From: Lachnospiraceae bacterium UBA4711
Lineage (GTDB): Bacteria; Bacillota; Clostridia; Lachnospirales; Lachnospiraceae
Direction: 5' to 3'
Assembly: GCA_002404515.1 (NCBI GenBank)
Contig: DHJV01000170.1
Location: 2,455 to 8,182 of the forward strand
Length of the DNA stretch: 5,728 nt
In this document: positions 1-5,397 of the stretch, one piece after another
How the letters are laid out: each line of letters starts with the position of its first letter
Numbering within the stretch: the stretch's first letter is position 1
Translations under genes and position numbers: made by a program
The notes under the pieces: model-generated
What the model was told of the DNA's origin: nothing
The model's input: the letters and a program-made list of their open reading frames with translations, nothing else
The model's database searches: none

Positions 1-1147
1 GAACAGTTTCAACATCATTGTCCGCCAGAGCATCACTATCATTAAACTGTTTACTCTTTGCATCAGAGACACCCTTCTTAAAAATATCTGATACCATCTC
101 TGCTGTTAATTCTACAGTTCTACCTGCCTTAGTAAGCGTCCACACACCTCTTACACTTTTATCAATGTATCCGGCTCCAACAAGATAGTTTCTGGCAAAG
201 GCTACTTCATTTTGAAATTTATTGACCTTCGTTTTGCCTCTGGTTTCGTTTACTACCTCATCTGACAAGTGCTCATTTTCTATAATTTTCTTTCTTGCAT
301 CTGCCGGTGTTGCAGATCCTCCCAGATCACGTAACGCCTGTAGCAAAGGCATAAACCATTTGAGAAATTCTGCTTTAGAAACTTTTTTATCTTTTTCAGA
401 AGACTTTTCCTGATTCACTTGCTCAGAAACAACCCATGCTGTATAGGATAAATCAGGGAAGTTCTTGTATTCATATTCACCTGCATCCAAAGCTTTCTTA
501 CACAAATCTTTTATTTCAAGATAATCTGCCGCATATGGGACTTTCTTAAGTTTTTTCTCTGCTGCGACCACAAACTCGCCAGGCATATTTTGAGCATCTG
601 CTATAAACCAGCGATTTCTAGAATCCAAGTTGATAAATGTATACGGGCGAATCCAATAAAGGCCCATCGTAATATTCCAACGAATACAAAGCTGATCATG
701 TACCTTGTCATAAGCCTCGGAGAATTTCTGGCGGTTATCTTCTGTGTCATTATCAGCCAATGCAAGAGCTACCTCAAACAAGCTCCACAAGTTATTAATA
801 TCTTCTGCTTTTCTATCATCCTTAAATCCATAAAACGTAGCTTTCAGATTATTGAGAACCGGAATTCCATCAAAATTGCTCGGCACAGTTGCAGTAATTC
901 CAAACTCCGACGCAATTCCGTTAAGAATAGTGATTCTATTAGCATTTGTGATTCCCTTGTTGAAGGTTCCAAAGATAGTAAAGGGGTCAATATCAATAAT
1001 CTCATCGCCACTTTCAAGTTTCGGTACGCTAAGCCCTGCATTTGTATACACTGAATTTATTTTATGAATGAGGATCTTTCTATCATCTTTGAATGGCAGT
1101 AGTTTAGTTGCAAACTCTGTGTAAAAATCTATCCAATCGTATTTCAT
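1..1147 (-). CDS. McrB-type type IV restriction protein, N-terminal part (runs off left edge)
   Basis: The frame is open from an ATG at 1147 to the left edge, about 382 codons, so only the N-terminal part is present. It begins MKYDWIDFYTEFATKLL and contains IDIDPFTIFGTFNKGI (about residues 51-66) and FDGIPVLNNLKATFYGF (about 92-108). I recognise this N-terminal region from Firmicutes proteins annotated as 5-methylcytosine-specific restriction enzyme subunit B. After a lysine/glutamate-rich linker (about 245-258), residues 256-355 resemble an Mrr-N-like winged-helix domain, ending GVWTLTKAGR. The family then normally carries an AAA+ GTPase that powers DNA translocation and works with an McrC nuclease to cut modified DNA. 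Those parts would lie beyond base 1 and are not seen. The start is supported by AAGGAGGT at 1158-1165, ten bases before the ATG. Codons are AT-rich (AGA, ATA, TTA), unlike the genes to the right, which suggests acquisition. An alternative is another AAA+ defence ATPase sharing this N-terminus. Confidence 0.8.
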   Translation of the reverse strand, partial: MKYDWIDFYTEFATKLLPFKDDRKILIHKINSVYTNAGLSVPKLESGDEIIDIDPFTIFGTFNKGITNANRITILNGIASEFGITATVPSNFDGIPVLNNLKATFYGFKDDRKAEDINNLWSLFEVALALADNDTEDNRQKFSEAYDKVHDQLCIRWNITMGLYWIRPYTFINLDSRNRWFIADAQNMPGEFVVAAEKKLKKVPYAADYLEIKDLCKKALDAGEYEYKNFPDLSYTAWVVSEQVNQEKSSEKDKKVSKAEFLKWFMPLLQALRDLGGSATPADARKKIIENEHLSDEVVNETRGKTKVNKFQNEVAFARNYLVGAGYIDKSVRGVWTLTKAGRTVELTAEMVSDIFKKGVSDAKSKQFNDSDALADNDVETV

Positions 1148-1157
1148 TCACCGAAGC

Positions 1158-1165
1158 ACCTCCTT
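1158..1165 (-). promoter_or_regulatory. Ribosome binding site of the McrB-type gene
   Basis: The minus strand reads AAGGAGGT, a near-perfect Shine-Dalgarno sequence, ten bases before the ATG at 1147. It sits just after the stop codon of the upstream gene remnant (1171-1173). This fixes the McrB start and suggests the two reading frames were once neighbours in one operon. No convincing separate promoter is visible between the rlmD stop and this gene, so it may rely on readthrough from rlmD. Confidence 0.75.
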
Positions 1166-1170
1166 ATGCA

Positions 1171-1311
1171 TTATTCCATCTTCGAACCATCAAGCGGAGC
1201 AAATCCACAAGATTCCAGCATCTCATTAGCCTCATATATGCTGTTCTCAACACATAAACTTAACAAGTATTTATTCGCTATAACGAGCTTTAGATCTCTT
1301 CTAGTTATCTT
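1171..1311 (-). pseudogene. Orphan C-terminal gene fragment between rlmD and the McrB-type gene
   Basis: Past the rlmD stop, one minus-strand frame stays open for about 47 codons and ends at TAA (1171-1173), 23 bases before the McrB start. It reads approximately KKITRRDLKLVIANKYLLS, then LCVENSIYEANEMLESCGF, and ends APLDGSKME. The codons are AT-rich like the McrB gene. Continuing this frame upstream enters rlmD out of frame, giving an arginine- and cysteine-rich, non-protein-like translation, and no start with a ribosome binding site is visible. I therefore read it as the tail of a gene whose 5' part was lost when the accessory segment joined rlmD. The YEANEMLESCGFAPL stretch resembles the end of small helix-turn-helix (XRE-like) regulators, but this is a weak impression. 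It could instead be non-coding sequence open by chance. Confidence 0.4.
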
Positions 1312-2686
1312 CTTTCCTGGACAACAGGCACACCGTCTCCACATGCCCTCCCTGGCAAAATTGATCCACGACCGCAATCTTCTTGACCTGATACCCAAGC
1401 TCGCCCATGCGCTTCACATCTCTGGCAAGAGTGGCTGGATCACAGCTCACGTAGACCATCCGCTTTGGCTGCATGTCTGCGATTGTCTGTAATAATGTCT
1501 CATCGCAGCCCTTACGTGGTGGATCAACGACGATCACATCCGCATATACACCGTGTTCCTTGTATTCAGCTGGAAGCACTTCTTCTGCCTTGCCAACGAA
1601 GAACTGCACATTTTCGATACCGTTGATCTGCGCATTTACCTTCGCATCGGCGATTGCCTGTGGGACGATTTCCACGCCATACACCTTCGCCGCCTTTTTG
1701 CTCAAGAACAGCGAAATGGTTCCGATACCACAGTACAGATCCCAGACCGTTTCCCCGCCCTTCAGATCTGCATATTCCAATGCCTTGTCATACAGTTTCT
1801 TTGTCTGCACCGGATTTACCTGATAAAACGACAATGGTGATATCTGATATTTCACATCGCCGATATAATCCGTGATATAATCCTGTCCCCATAAGGTCTT
1901 GCATGTATCTCCCAGAATCCGGTTCGTCTTTTCCCGATTGATATTGATGCTGATGCTCGTCATTCCATCGATCTGGCGCAGCCGCTCCACCAGCACGTCC
2001 GCATGTGGGAGCTTCGTGCCATTGATGATCAGGCAAACCATGATCTCACCGGTTGTAAATCCTACCCGCGTCAGGATATGACGCATCAGACCGGTATGTG
2101 TCTCCTCATCATAAGTTGAAATATTATATTCCTGCAGGAAATCCCGCACACACTGGATAATCGTATCATTGCCCTCCGCCTGAATATCGCAATGCGGCGT
2201 GTCGATGATCGTATGGGTTCTGCCTGCATAAAATCCTGTTACGACCTTTCCATCCTTGTCCCGTCCAACCGGGAACTGTGCTTTGTTCCGGTAATTCCAC
2301 GGATTTTCCATGCCAATGATCGGCTCCATCAAATCTTCCGGATGCTCGATTCCGCCAATACGCGAAAGACAGTTCTTAACTTTGTTCCATTTGTAATCAA
2401 GCTGTTTTTCGTAGCTGACATGCTGCAATGTACAGCCTCCACAAGGTCTTGCCACCGGACATTTCGGTTCTACACGATAGGGTGACGGCTTAATTACTTC
2501 CACCAATCGCGCATACACATACTGCTTTTTCACCTTCGTGATTGCGGCACGAATCGTATCGCCCATCACGGCATCCTTCACGAATACTGCAATGCTTCTG
2601 CCGTCCTCGGTCGCTACATGACCGATTCCTTCACCGTCCGTTCCCATATCCTCTATCACTAATTCTATGCTATCGTTTTTCTTCAC
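1301..2686 (-). CDS. rlmD: 23S rRNA (uracil-5-)-methyltransferase, RlmD/RlmCD family
   Basis: The 461-residue protein has normal length for the family, which transfers a methyl group from S-adenosylmethionine to C5 of uridine in 23S rRNA. An N-terminal TRAM RNA-binding domain spans about residues 1-62. The four expected iron-sulfur cysteines are present: C76, C82 and C85 in CPVARPCGGC, and C166. The SAM-binding motif is DLYCGIGTISL (317-327). DPPRKG is at 388-393, the catalytic cysteine C415 lies in SCDPATLARD, and the C-terminal HVET (448-451) supplies the conserved glutamate. All key residues are intact, so it should be active. Gram-positive members can methylate both U747 and U1939 (RlmCD), so the exact target is uncertain. 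The start is GTG, chosen for AGAGGAA at 2692-2698 and because the TRAM domain begins there. The 3' end abuts AT-rich accessory DNA. Confidence 0.93.
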   Translation of the reverse strand: MKKNDSIELVIEDMGTDGEGIGHVATEDGRSIAVFVKDAVMGDTIRAAITKVKKQYVYARLVEVIKPSPYRVEPKCPVARPCGGCTLQHVSYEKQLDYKWNKVKNCLSRIGGIEHPEDLMEPIIGMENPWNYRNKAQFPVGRDKDGKVVTGFYAGRTHTIIDTPHCDIQAEGNDTIIQCVRDFLQEYNISTYDEETHTGLMRHILTRVGFTTGEIMVCLIINGTKLPHADVLVERLRQIDGMTSISININREKTNRILGDTCKTLWGQDYITDYIGDVKYQISPLSFYQVNPVQTKKLYDKALEYADLKGGETVWDLYCGIGTISLFLSKKAAKVYGVEIVPQAIADAKVNAQINGIENVQFFVGKAEEVLPAEYKEHGVYADVIVVDPPRKGCDETLLQTIADMQPKRMVYVSCDPATLARDVKRMGELGYQVKKIAVVDQFCQGGHVETVCLLSRKEDN

Positions 2687-2691
2687 TTTCG

Positions 2692-2698
2692 TTCCTCT
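2692..2698 (-). promoter_or_regulatory. Ribosome binding site selecting the GTG start of rlmD
   Basis: The minus strand reads AGAGGAA a few bases before a GTG at 2686. No in-frame ATG with comparable spacing exists nearby, and the TRAM domain begins immediately after, so this site decides the unusual start codon. Confidence 0.65.
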
Positions 2699-2708
2699 TT
2701 TTACCTAA

Positions 2709-2753
2709 ACTATATTTATAAATTCAACTAATCATAGTATACTATATTTATAA
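2709..2753. repeat. Pair of 13-bp direct repeats around a 12-bp palindrome in the rlmD promoter
   Basis: The 13-mer ACTATATTTATAA occurs perfectly at 2709-2721 and 2741-2753, a spacing of 32 bp, close to three helical turns. Between them, and slightly overlapping the second copy, is the perfect palindrome ATAGTATACTAT (2734-2745). Flanking bases also partly match: TTCAA follows copy one and TTGAA follows copy two. The whole could therefore be a tandem duplication of a promoter segment or a repressor operator. The second copy forms the spacer of the proposed rlmD promoter, and the first lies just past its start point. Confidence 0.5.
2715..2743 (+). promoter_or_regulatory. Possible promoter for the yitT-family gene
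   Basis: On the plus strand TTTATA (2715-2720) and TATACT (2738-2743) lie 17 bases apart. A start near 2750 would give a leader of roughly 146 bases containing the long inverted repeat at 2797-2869. The -10 is good and the -35 is weak. A second -10-like TATAAT lies at 2749-2754. This promoter would overlap the rlmD promoter on the opposite strand. It is a candidate only, since AT-rich DNA gives such matches easily. Confidence 0.3.
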
Positions 2754-2759
2754 TTTGAA
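2731..2759 (-). promoter_or_regulatory. Sigma-A-type promoter for rlmD
   Basis: On the minus strand a -35-like TTCAAA (2754-2759) and a -10-like TATGAT (2731-2736) are separated by exactly 17 bases. This predicts a transcript starting near 2724, with a leader of about 38 bases before the GTG. The -10 matches the consensus in five of six positions and the -35 in four of six. The surroundings are very AT-rich, so other hexamer choices, for example one using TATACT, are possible. Confidence 0.5.
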
Positions 2760-2796
2760 AGAAAGCAACAAATAACCAAACACTAAGATGTTCTGT

Positions 2797-2869
2797 AATT
2801 TGTAGATATATGGTTGTATTTCAATACATCTTATATTCCTGCAATGAAATACAAACATATCCACAAATT
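2797..2869 (+). repeat. Long imperfect inverted repeat (hairpin) in the yitT upstream region
   Basis: The left arm (2797-2823) and right arm (2845-2869) are complementary over about 23 pairs. The inner ten pairs are perfect: TTGTATTTCA at 2814-2823 against TGAAATACAA at 2845-2854. The outer 13 pairs have one mismatch: AATTTGTAGATAT at 2797-2809 against ATATCCACAAATT at 2857-2869. The arms are joined by a two-base bulge and a mismatch. The loop (2824-2844) is 21 bases. No T-tract follows, so it is not an intrinsic terminator. It ends 12 bases before the AAAGGAGG ribosome binding site, so in RNA it could act as a leader structure. As DNA it could be a large operator or a remnant of a small palindromic element, although no target-site duplication is evident. 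Confidence 0.6.
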
Positions 2870-2880
2870 CCACACACCGC

Positions 2881-2888
2881 AAAGGAGG
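2881..2888 (+). promoter_or_regulatory. Ribosome binding site of the yitT-family gene
   Basis: AAAGGAGG stands seven bases before the ATG at 2896 and fixes that start against an upstream ATG at 2810 in another frame. It lies just outside the base of the long inverted repeat, so the hairpin as drawn does not bury it. Confidence 0.8.
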
Positions 2889-2895
2889 GTTCGCC

Positions 2896-3774
2896 ATGTT
2901 CCAGACCATTGAATACAAACACCCGAAATTCTATCAGGTATTCCGGATCTTCATCGTTATCCTCGCGTCCATCATCTTCGCATGGAACCTGTGCTGTTTC
3001 GCACGTCCTGCAGGATTATTTCCGGGCGGTTTTTCCGGTTTATCTCTGCTTCTGCAGGAAATCTTCCAGAAATTCCTGCATATTCATGTTCCATATACAT
3101 TGTTTAATGTCGTCCTGAACCTCTTCCCGATCTACATCGGCTTCAAATTCATCGGTCGGAAATTCACGCTCTACTCGATTCTCACGATCATTCTGTCAAG
3201 TATTTTCGTCGATGTACTGCCTGCCTATGTATTTACGCAGGACGCCATGCTGAACAGCGTGTTCGGCGGTCTGATCAATGGATTTGCCATCAGCCTGTGC
3301 TTAAATGTCGGAACGACAACCGGTGGTACAGACTTTATCAGCATTTACATGTCCCAGCGCAAAGGAATCGACGCATGGAACTATATTTTGTTTGGAAATG
3401 TACTCCTGCTGATACTCGCCGGTTACCTCTTCGGCTGGTCGATCGCGCTTTATTCGATTATCTTCCAGTTCTGCAGCACGCAGACGATACAACTGTTGTA
3501 CAAGCGGTATAAGAAGGAAACGTTATTTATCATATCGGATCATGCGGAACAGATTTATCGAACGATCCGCGAGACGACAAACCACGATGCCACGCTGTTT
3601 CAGGGCATTGGCTGTTATGAAGAAAAAGAGAAAACTTTGATTTACTCTGTCATCAACACAGAAGCAAAACGCCAGCTCATTCCTCTGATTCGTTCGATTG
3701 ATCCACATGCGTTTATCAATATCGTCAAAACCGAAGAACTCGCTGGCAGATTTCATGATATACCAAATGATTAG
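2896..3774 (+). CDS. YitT family membrane protein (YitT_membrane + DUF2179)
   Basis: The 292-residue protein has the usual length and two-part layout of the YitT family. The first ~200 residues carry about six hydrophobic segments (near 16-36, 44-60, 66-84, 90-112, 120-138 and 162-200) with the family's glycine motifs, PGGFSG (43-48) and GTTTGGTDFIS (139-149). A soluble C-terminal domain of the DUF2179 type (about 205-290) follows, beginning KKETLFIISDHAEQI. The protein should sit in the cytoplasmic membrane with the C-terminal domain in the cytoplasm. The substrate or function is not established for most members, and transport is only suspected. It starts at ATG 2896 behind AAAGGAGG. It stands alone on the plus strand, divergent from rlmD and convergent with coaBC, and its stop overlaps that of coaBC by four bases. 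Paralogues are common in Firmicutes, so no specific gene name is assigned. Confidence 0.9.
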   Translation: MFQTIEYKHPKFYQVFRIFIVILASIIFAWNLCCFARPAGLFPGGFSGLSLLLQEIFQKFLHIHVPYTLFNVVLNLFPIYIGFKFIGRKFTLYSILTIILSSIFVDVLPAYVFTQDAMLNSVFGGLINGFAISLCLNVGTTTGGTDFISIYMSQRKGIDAWNYILFGNVLLLILAGYLFGWSIALYSIIFQFCSTQTIQLLYKRYKKETLFIISDHAEQIYRTIRETTNHDATLFQGIGCYEEKEKTLIYSVINTEAKRQLIPLIRSIDPHAFINIVKTEELAGRFHDIPND

Positions 3775-4964
3775 TTTATCTTTGCAACGATTTCATCCAA
3801 TATCGCATTTGCGACATCTTCTTTGCTCATCAGAGGGAGTTCTTTTTCTCCCTCTTTTGTTATGAGTGTCATAATATTCGTATCTACGCCGAATCCGGCA
3901 CCCTCTACCTTCAGGTTGTTTGCAGCAACCATGTCAATATGCTTCTTGTCCAACTTCTTCTTCGAATTTTCTACCATATGCTCTGTCTCCATAGAAAATC
4001 CGCAGATAAACTGTCCTTCCTTCTTGTGCTCGCCAAGATATGACAGAATATCCTTTGTTCTTGTAAGTGGAACAGCCATATTGCCATCCTGCTTTTTAAT
4101 CTTTTCCTCGCTGACATTTTCCGGACGGTAATCCGCAACTGCCGCTGCCTTGATGATGATATCCATGTCCGCGCTCCGGCTTGTCACTGCCTCATACATA
4201 TCTTCTGCTGTGACAACCTTCACCATTTCAACAAACAATGGATCTTCCAGATTCGTCGGTCCTGCCGCGAGCGTAACTTCCGCGCCACGGAACGCCGCCA
4301 TCCGTGCCAATGCATAGCCCATCTTGCCAGTCGAATGATTCGTGATATAACGAACCGGATCGATGGACTCCTGTGTAGCACCTGCTGTCACAAGCACCTT
4401 CTTGCCTGCAAGGTCTTTGTCCATTGCGCAGGCACGGATAATATAATCTACAAGCACATGCTCCGGTGGAAGCTTTCCTTTTCCGATATCCCGGCATGCC
4501 AGATATCCTTCGTCTGCCTCGATGATCTCATATCCATAGGAAGCAAGCTTCTTCATGTTATCCTGCACGATTGGATTCTCGTACATATGCACATTCATGG
4601 ATGGGGCAAGCATAACCGGACAGGTTGCAGGAAGCACACAAGTCGTGAGCATATCATCCGCGATTCCATTTGCGATCTTGCCAACTACATCCGCACTCGC
4701 AGGTGCGATCAGGATTGCATCTGCCTGCGTACCGAGCGCGATATGCGGTACATGCAATTCCATACAACGGTCAAAGGTATCTGTATAACAGTGGTTTCCT
4801 GTCAATACTTCAAATGTCTCCGGCGTGATAAAATGTGTCGCATTCTCCGTCATCACAACATGGATGTCTGCGTGCAGCTTGGAAAGCATGCTTGCAACAT
4901 TCGCCATCTTGTAGGCTGCGATACCACCGCTCACACCGAGCACGATCTTCTTTCCTGTAAGCAT
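3771..4964 (-). CDS. coaBC: Bifunctional phosphopantothenoylcysteine decarboxylase / phosphopantothenate-cysteine ligase
   Basis: This 397-residue fusion enzyme performs two consecutive steps of coenzyme A synthesis: joining cysteine to 4'-phosphopantothenate (CoaB), then decarboxylating the product to 4'-phosphopantetheine (CoaC). The N-terminal flavin-dependent CoaC domain (about 1-180) has GVSGGIAAYK (10-19), the catalytic histidine H74 in HVPHIALG, PSMNVHMYENP (121-131, a variant of the usual PAMN..MW motif), and C157 in the substrate-flap sequence YLACRDIGKGKL. The CoaB domain (about 187-397) has VLVTAGATQESIDPVRYITN, the conserved N209 in NHSTGKMG, and K272 in IKAAAVADYRP. All expected residues are present. 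The ATG at 4964 lies six bases after AGGAGG (4971-4976). The gene is 27 bases downstream of panD and probably cotranscribed with it. Its stop overlaps that of the convergent yitT-family gene. Confidence 0.96.
   Translation of the reverse strand: MLTGKKIVLGVSGGIAAYKMANVASMLSKLHADIHVVMTENATHFITPETFEVLTGNHCYTDTFDRCMELHVPHIALGTQADAILIAPASADVVGKIANGIADDMLTTCVLPATCPVMLAPSMNVHMYENPIVQDNMKKLASYGYEIIEADEGYLACRDIGKGKLPPEHVLVDYIIRACAMDKDLAGKKVLVTAGATQESIDPVRYITNHSTGKMGYALARMAAFRGAEVTLAAGPTNLEDPLFVEMVKVVTAEDMYEAVTSRSADMDIIIKAAAVADYRPENVSEEKIKKQDGNMAVPLTRTKDILSYLGEHKKEGQFICGFSMETEHMVENSKKKLDKKHIDMVAANNLKVEGAGFGVDTNIMTLITKEGEKELPLMSKEDVANAILDEIVAKIN
3832..3858 (+). terminator. Candidate yitT terminator embedded in the coaBC coding region
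   Basis: AGAGGGAG (3832-3839) and CTCCCTCT (3848-3855) form a perfect 8-bp stem with five G-C pairs and an eight-base loop. A short T run (3855-3858) and a T-rich stretch follow on the plus strand. It begins 58 bases past the yitT stop, inside the antisense of the coaBC 3' end, where it encodes an unremarkable KEGEKELPLMS stretch. On the minus strand no T run follows, so it would act only on rightward transcripts. The T run is short, so termination may be partial. Confidence 0.4.
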
Positions 4965-4970
4965 AATGTT

Positions 4971-4976
4971 CCTCCT
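4971..4976 (-). promoter_or_regulatory. Ribosome binding site of coaBC
   Basis: The minus strand reads AGGAGG six bases before the ATG at 4964, inside the 27-base gap after panD. It allows independent initiation of coaBC within the operon. No promoter or terminator fits in the gap. Confidence 0.75.
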
Positions 4977-4991
4977 AGTCCAAGATATATT

Positions 4992-5381
4992 TCACATATC
5001 CTCTAGTCTACCATGTTTTTCGTAATTTGTCAGTCTCGAAATTTTATTCTCCTCATCCACAAATACAACCTTCGGCTTATGTGTCTGTACCTCTTCCGGC
5101 GTCATATCTGCATAACACATAATGATGATCTTATCTCCGACACACACCTGTCTTGCGGCAGCGCCATTTAAGCAGATCATACCACTCTCACGCTCACCGG
5201 CGATCACATACGTCTCGAAGCGGTTTCCGTTTTCGATATCGACGATCTGCACCTTCTCATATTCGAAGATGCCAGCTGCCTCCATCAGTGCCTCATCAAT
5301 CGTGATGCTGCCGACGTACTGCAGTTCTGCCTGCTTTACCGTTGCGCGATGTATTTTACTTTTCAGCATATTGACTGTCAT
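4992..5381 (-). CDS. panD: Aspartate 1-decarboxylase precursor (pyruvoyl enzyme)
   Basis: The 129-residue protein is full length for PanD, which decarboxylates L-aspartate to beta-alanine for pantothenate synthesis in the cytoplasm. It has MLKSKIHRATV at 5-15 and the self-cleavage site YVGSIT with Gly24-Ser25, where Ser25 becomes the pyruvoyl cofactor. Other known active-site positions are present: Lys9, Arg54, Thr57 and Tyr58 (NRFETY). NGAAARQVCVGDKIII (about 72-88) is the typical C-terminal core. The chosen start is ATG 5381, giving MTVNMLKSK, because AGAGGAGG (5390-5397) is eight bases upstream. Starting at Met5 would leave the ribosome binding site too far away. panD begins 14 bases after the panC stop and precedes coaBC by 27 bases, consistent with one transcription unit for beta-alanine, pantothenate and CoA synthesis. 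Confidence 0.97.
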   Translation of the reverse strand: MTVNMLKSKIHRATVKQAELQYVGSITIDEALMEAAGIFEYEKVQIVDIENGNRFETYVIAGERESGMICLNGAAARQVCVGDKIIIMCYADMTPEEVQTHKPKVVFVDEENKISRLTNYEKHGRLEDM

Positions 5382-5389
5382 AGATGGTA

Positions 5390-5397
5390 CCTCCTCT
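5390..5397 (-). promoter_or_regulatory. panD ribosome binding site overlapping the panC stop codon
   Basis: AGAGGAGG on the minus strand shares its first two bases with the panC TAG stop (5396-5398) and is eight bases before the panD ATG. This arrangement commonly couples translation of neighbouring genes. It indicates that panC and panD share a transcript. Confidence 0.7.

Noticed and set aside
222..413. A short plus-strand frame opposite the McrB-type gene
   Set aside because: It overlaps the conserved winged-helix-like segment on the other strand and shows no protein-like features.
590..1054. A 154-codon plus-strand open frame opposite the McrB-type gene
   Set aside because: The minus-strand frame gives clear McrB-family motifs, while this one has low-complexity serine/isoleucine composition and no ribosome binding site.
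1..1300. CRISPR array, tRNA attachment site or complete insertion sequence in the accessory part
   Set aside because: No regularly spaced repeats, tRNA-like cloverleaf, transposase frame or terminal inverted repeats were seen. The region is accounted for by the McrB-type gene and the short gene tail.
1171..1398. A 75-codon minus-strand frame read as a complete small gene starting inside rlmD
   Set aside because: Its first ~29 residues are out-of-frame rlmD sequence with no ribosome binding site. Only the part after the rlmD stop looks protein-like, so it is annotated as a remnant instead.
2797..2869. The long inverted repeat as an intrinsic terminator or known riboswitch
   Set aside because: The stem is AT-rich with no T run on either side, and no conserved riboswitch core was recognised.
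4335..5006. A 223-codon open frame on the plus strand opposite coaBC
   Set aside because: It is rich in cysteine, histidine and isoleucine in a pattern typical of antisense translation, has no good ribosome binding site, and lies over a coaBC with all catalytic motifs intact.
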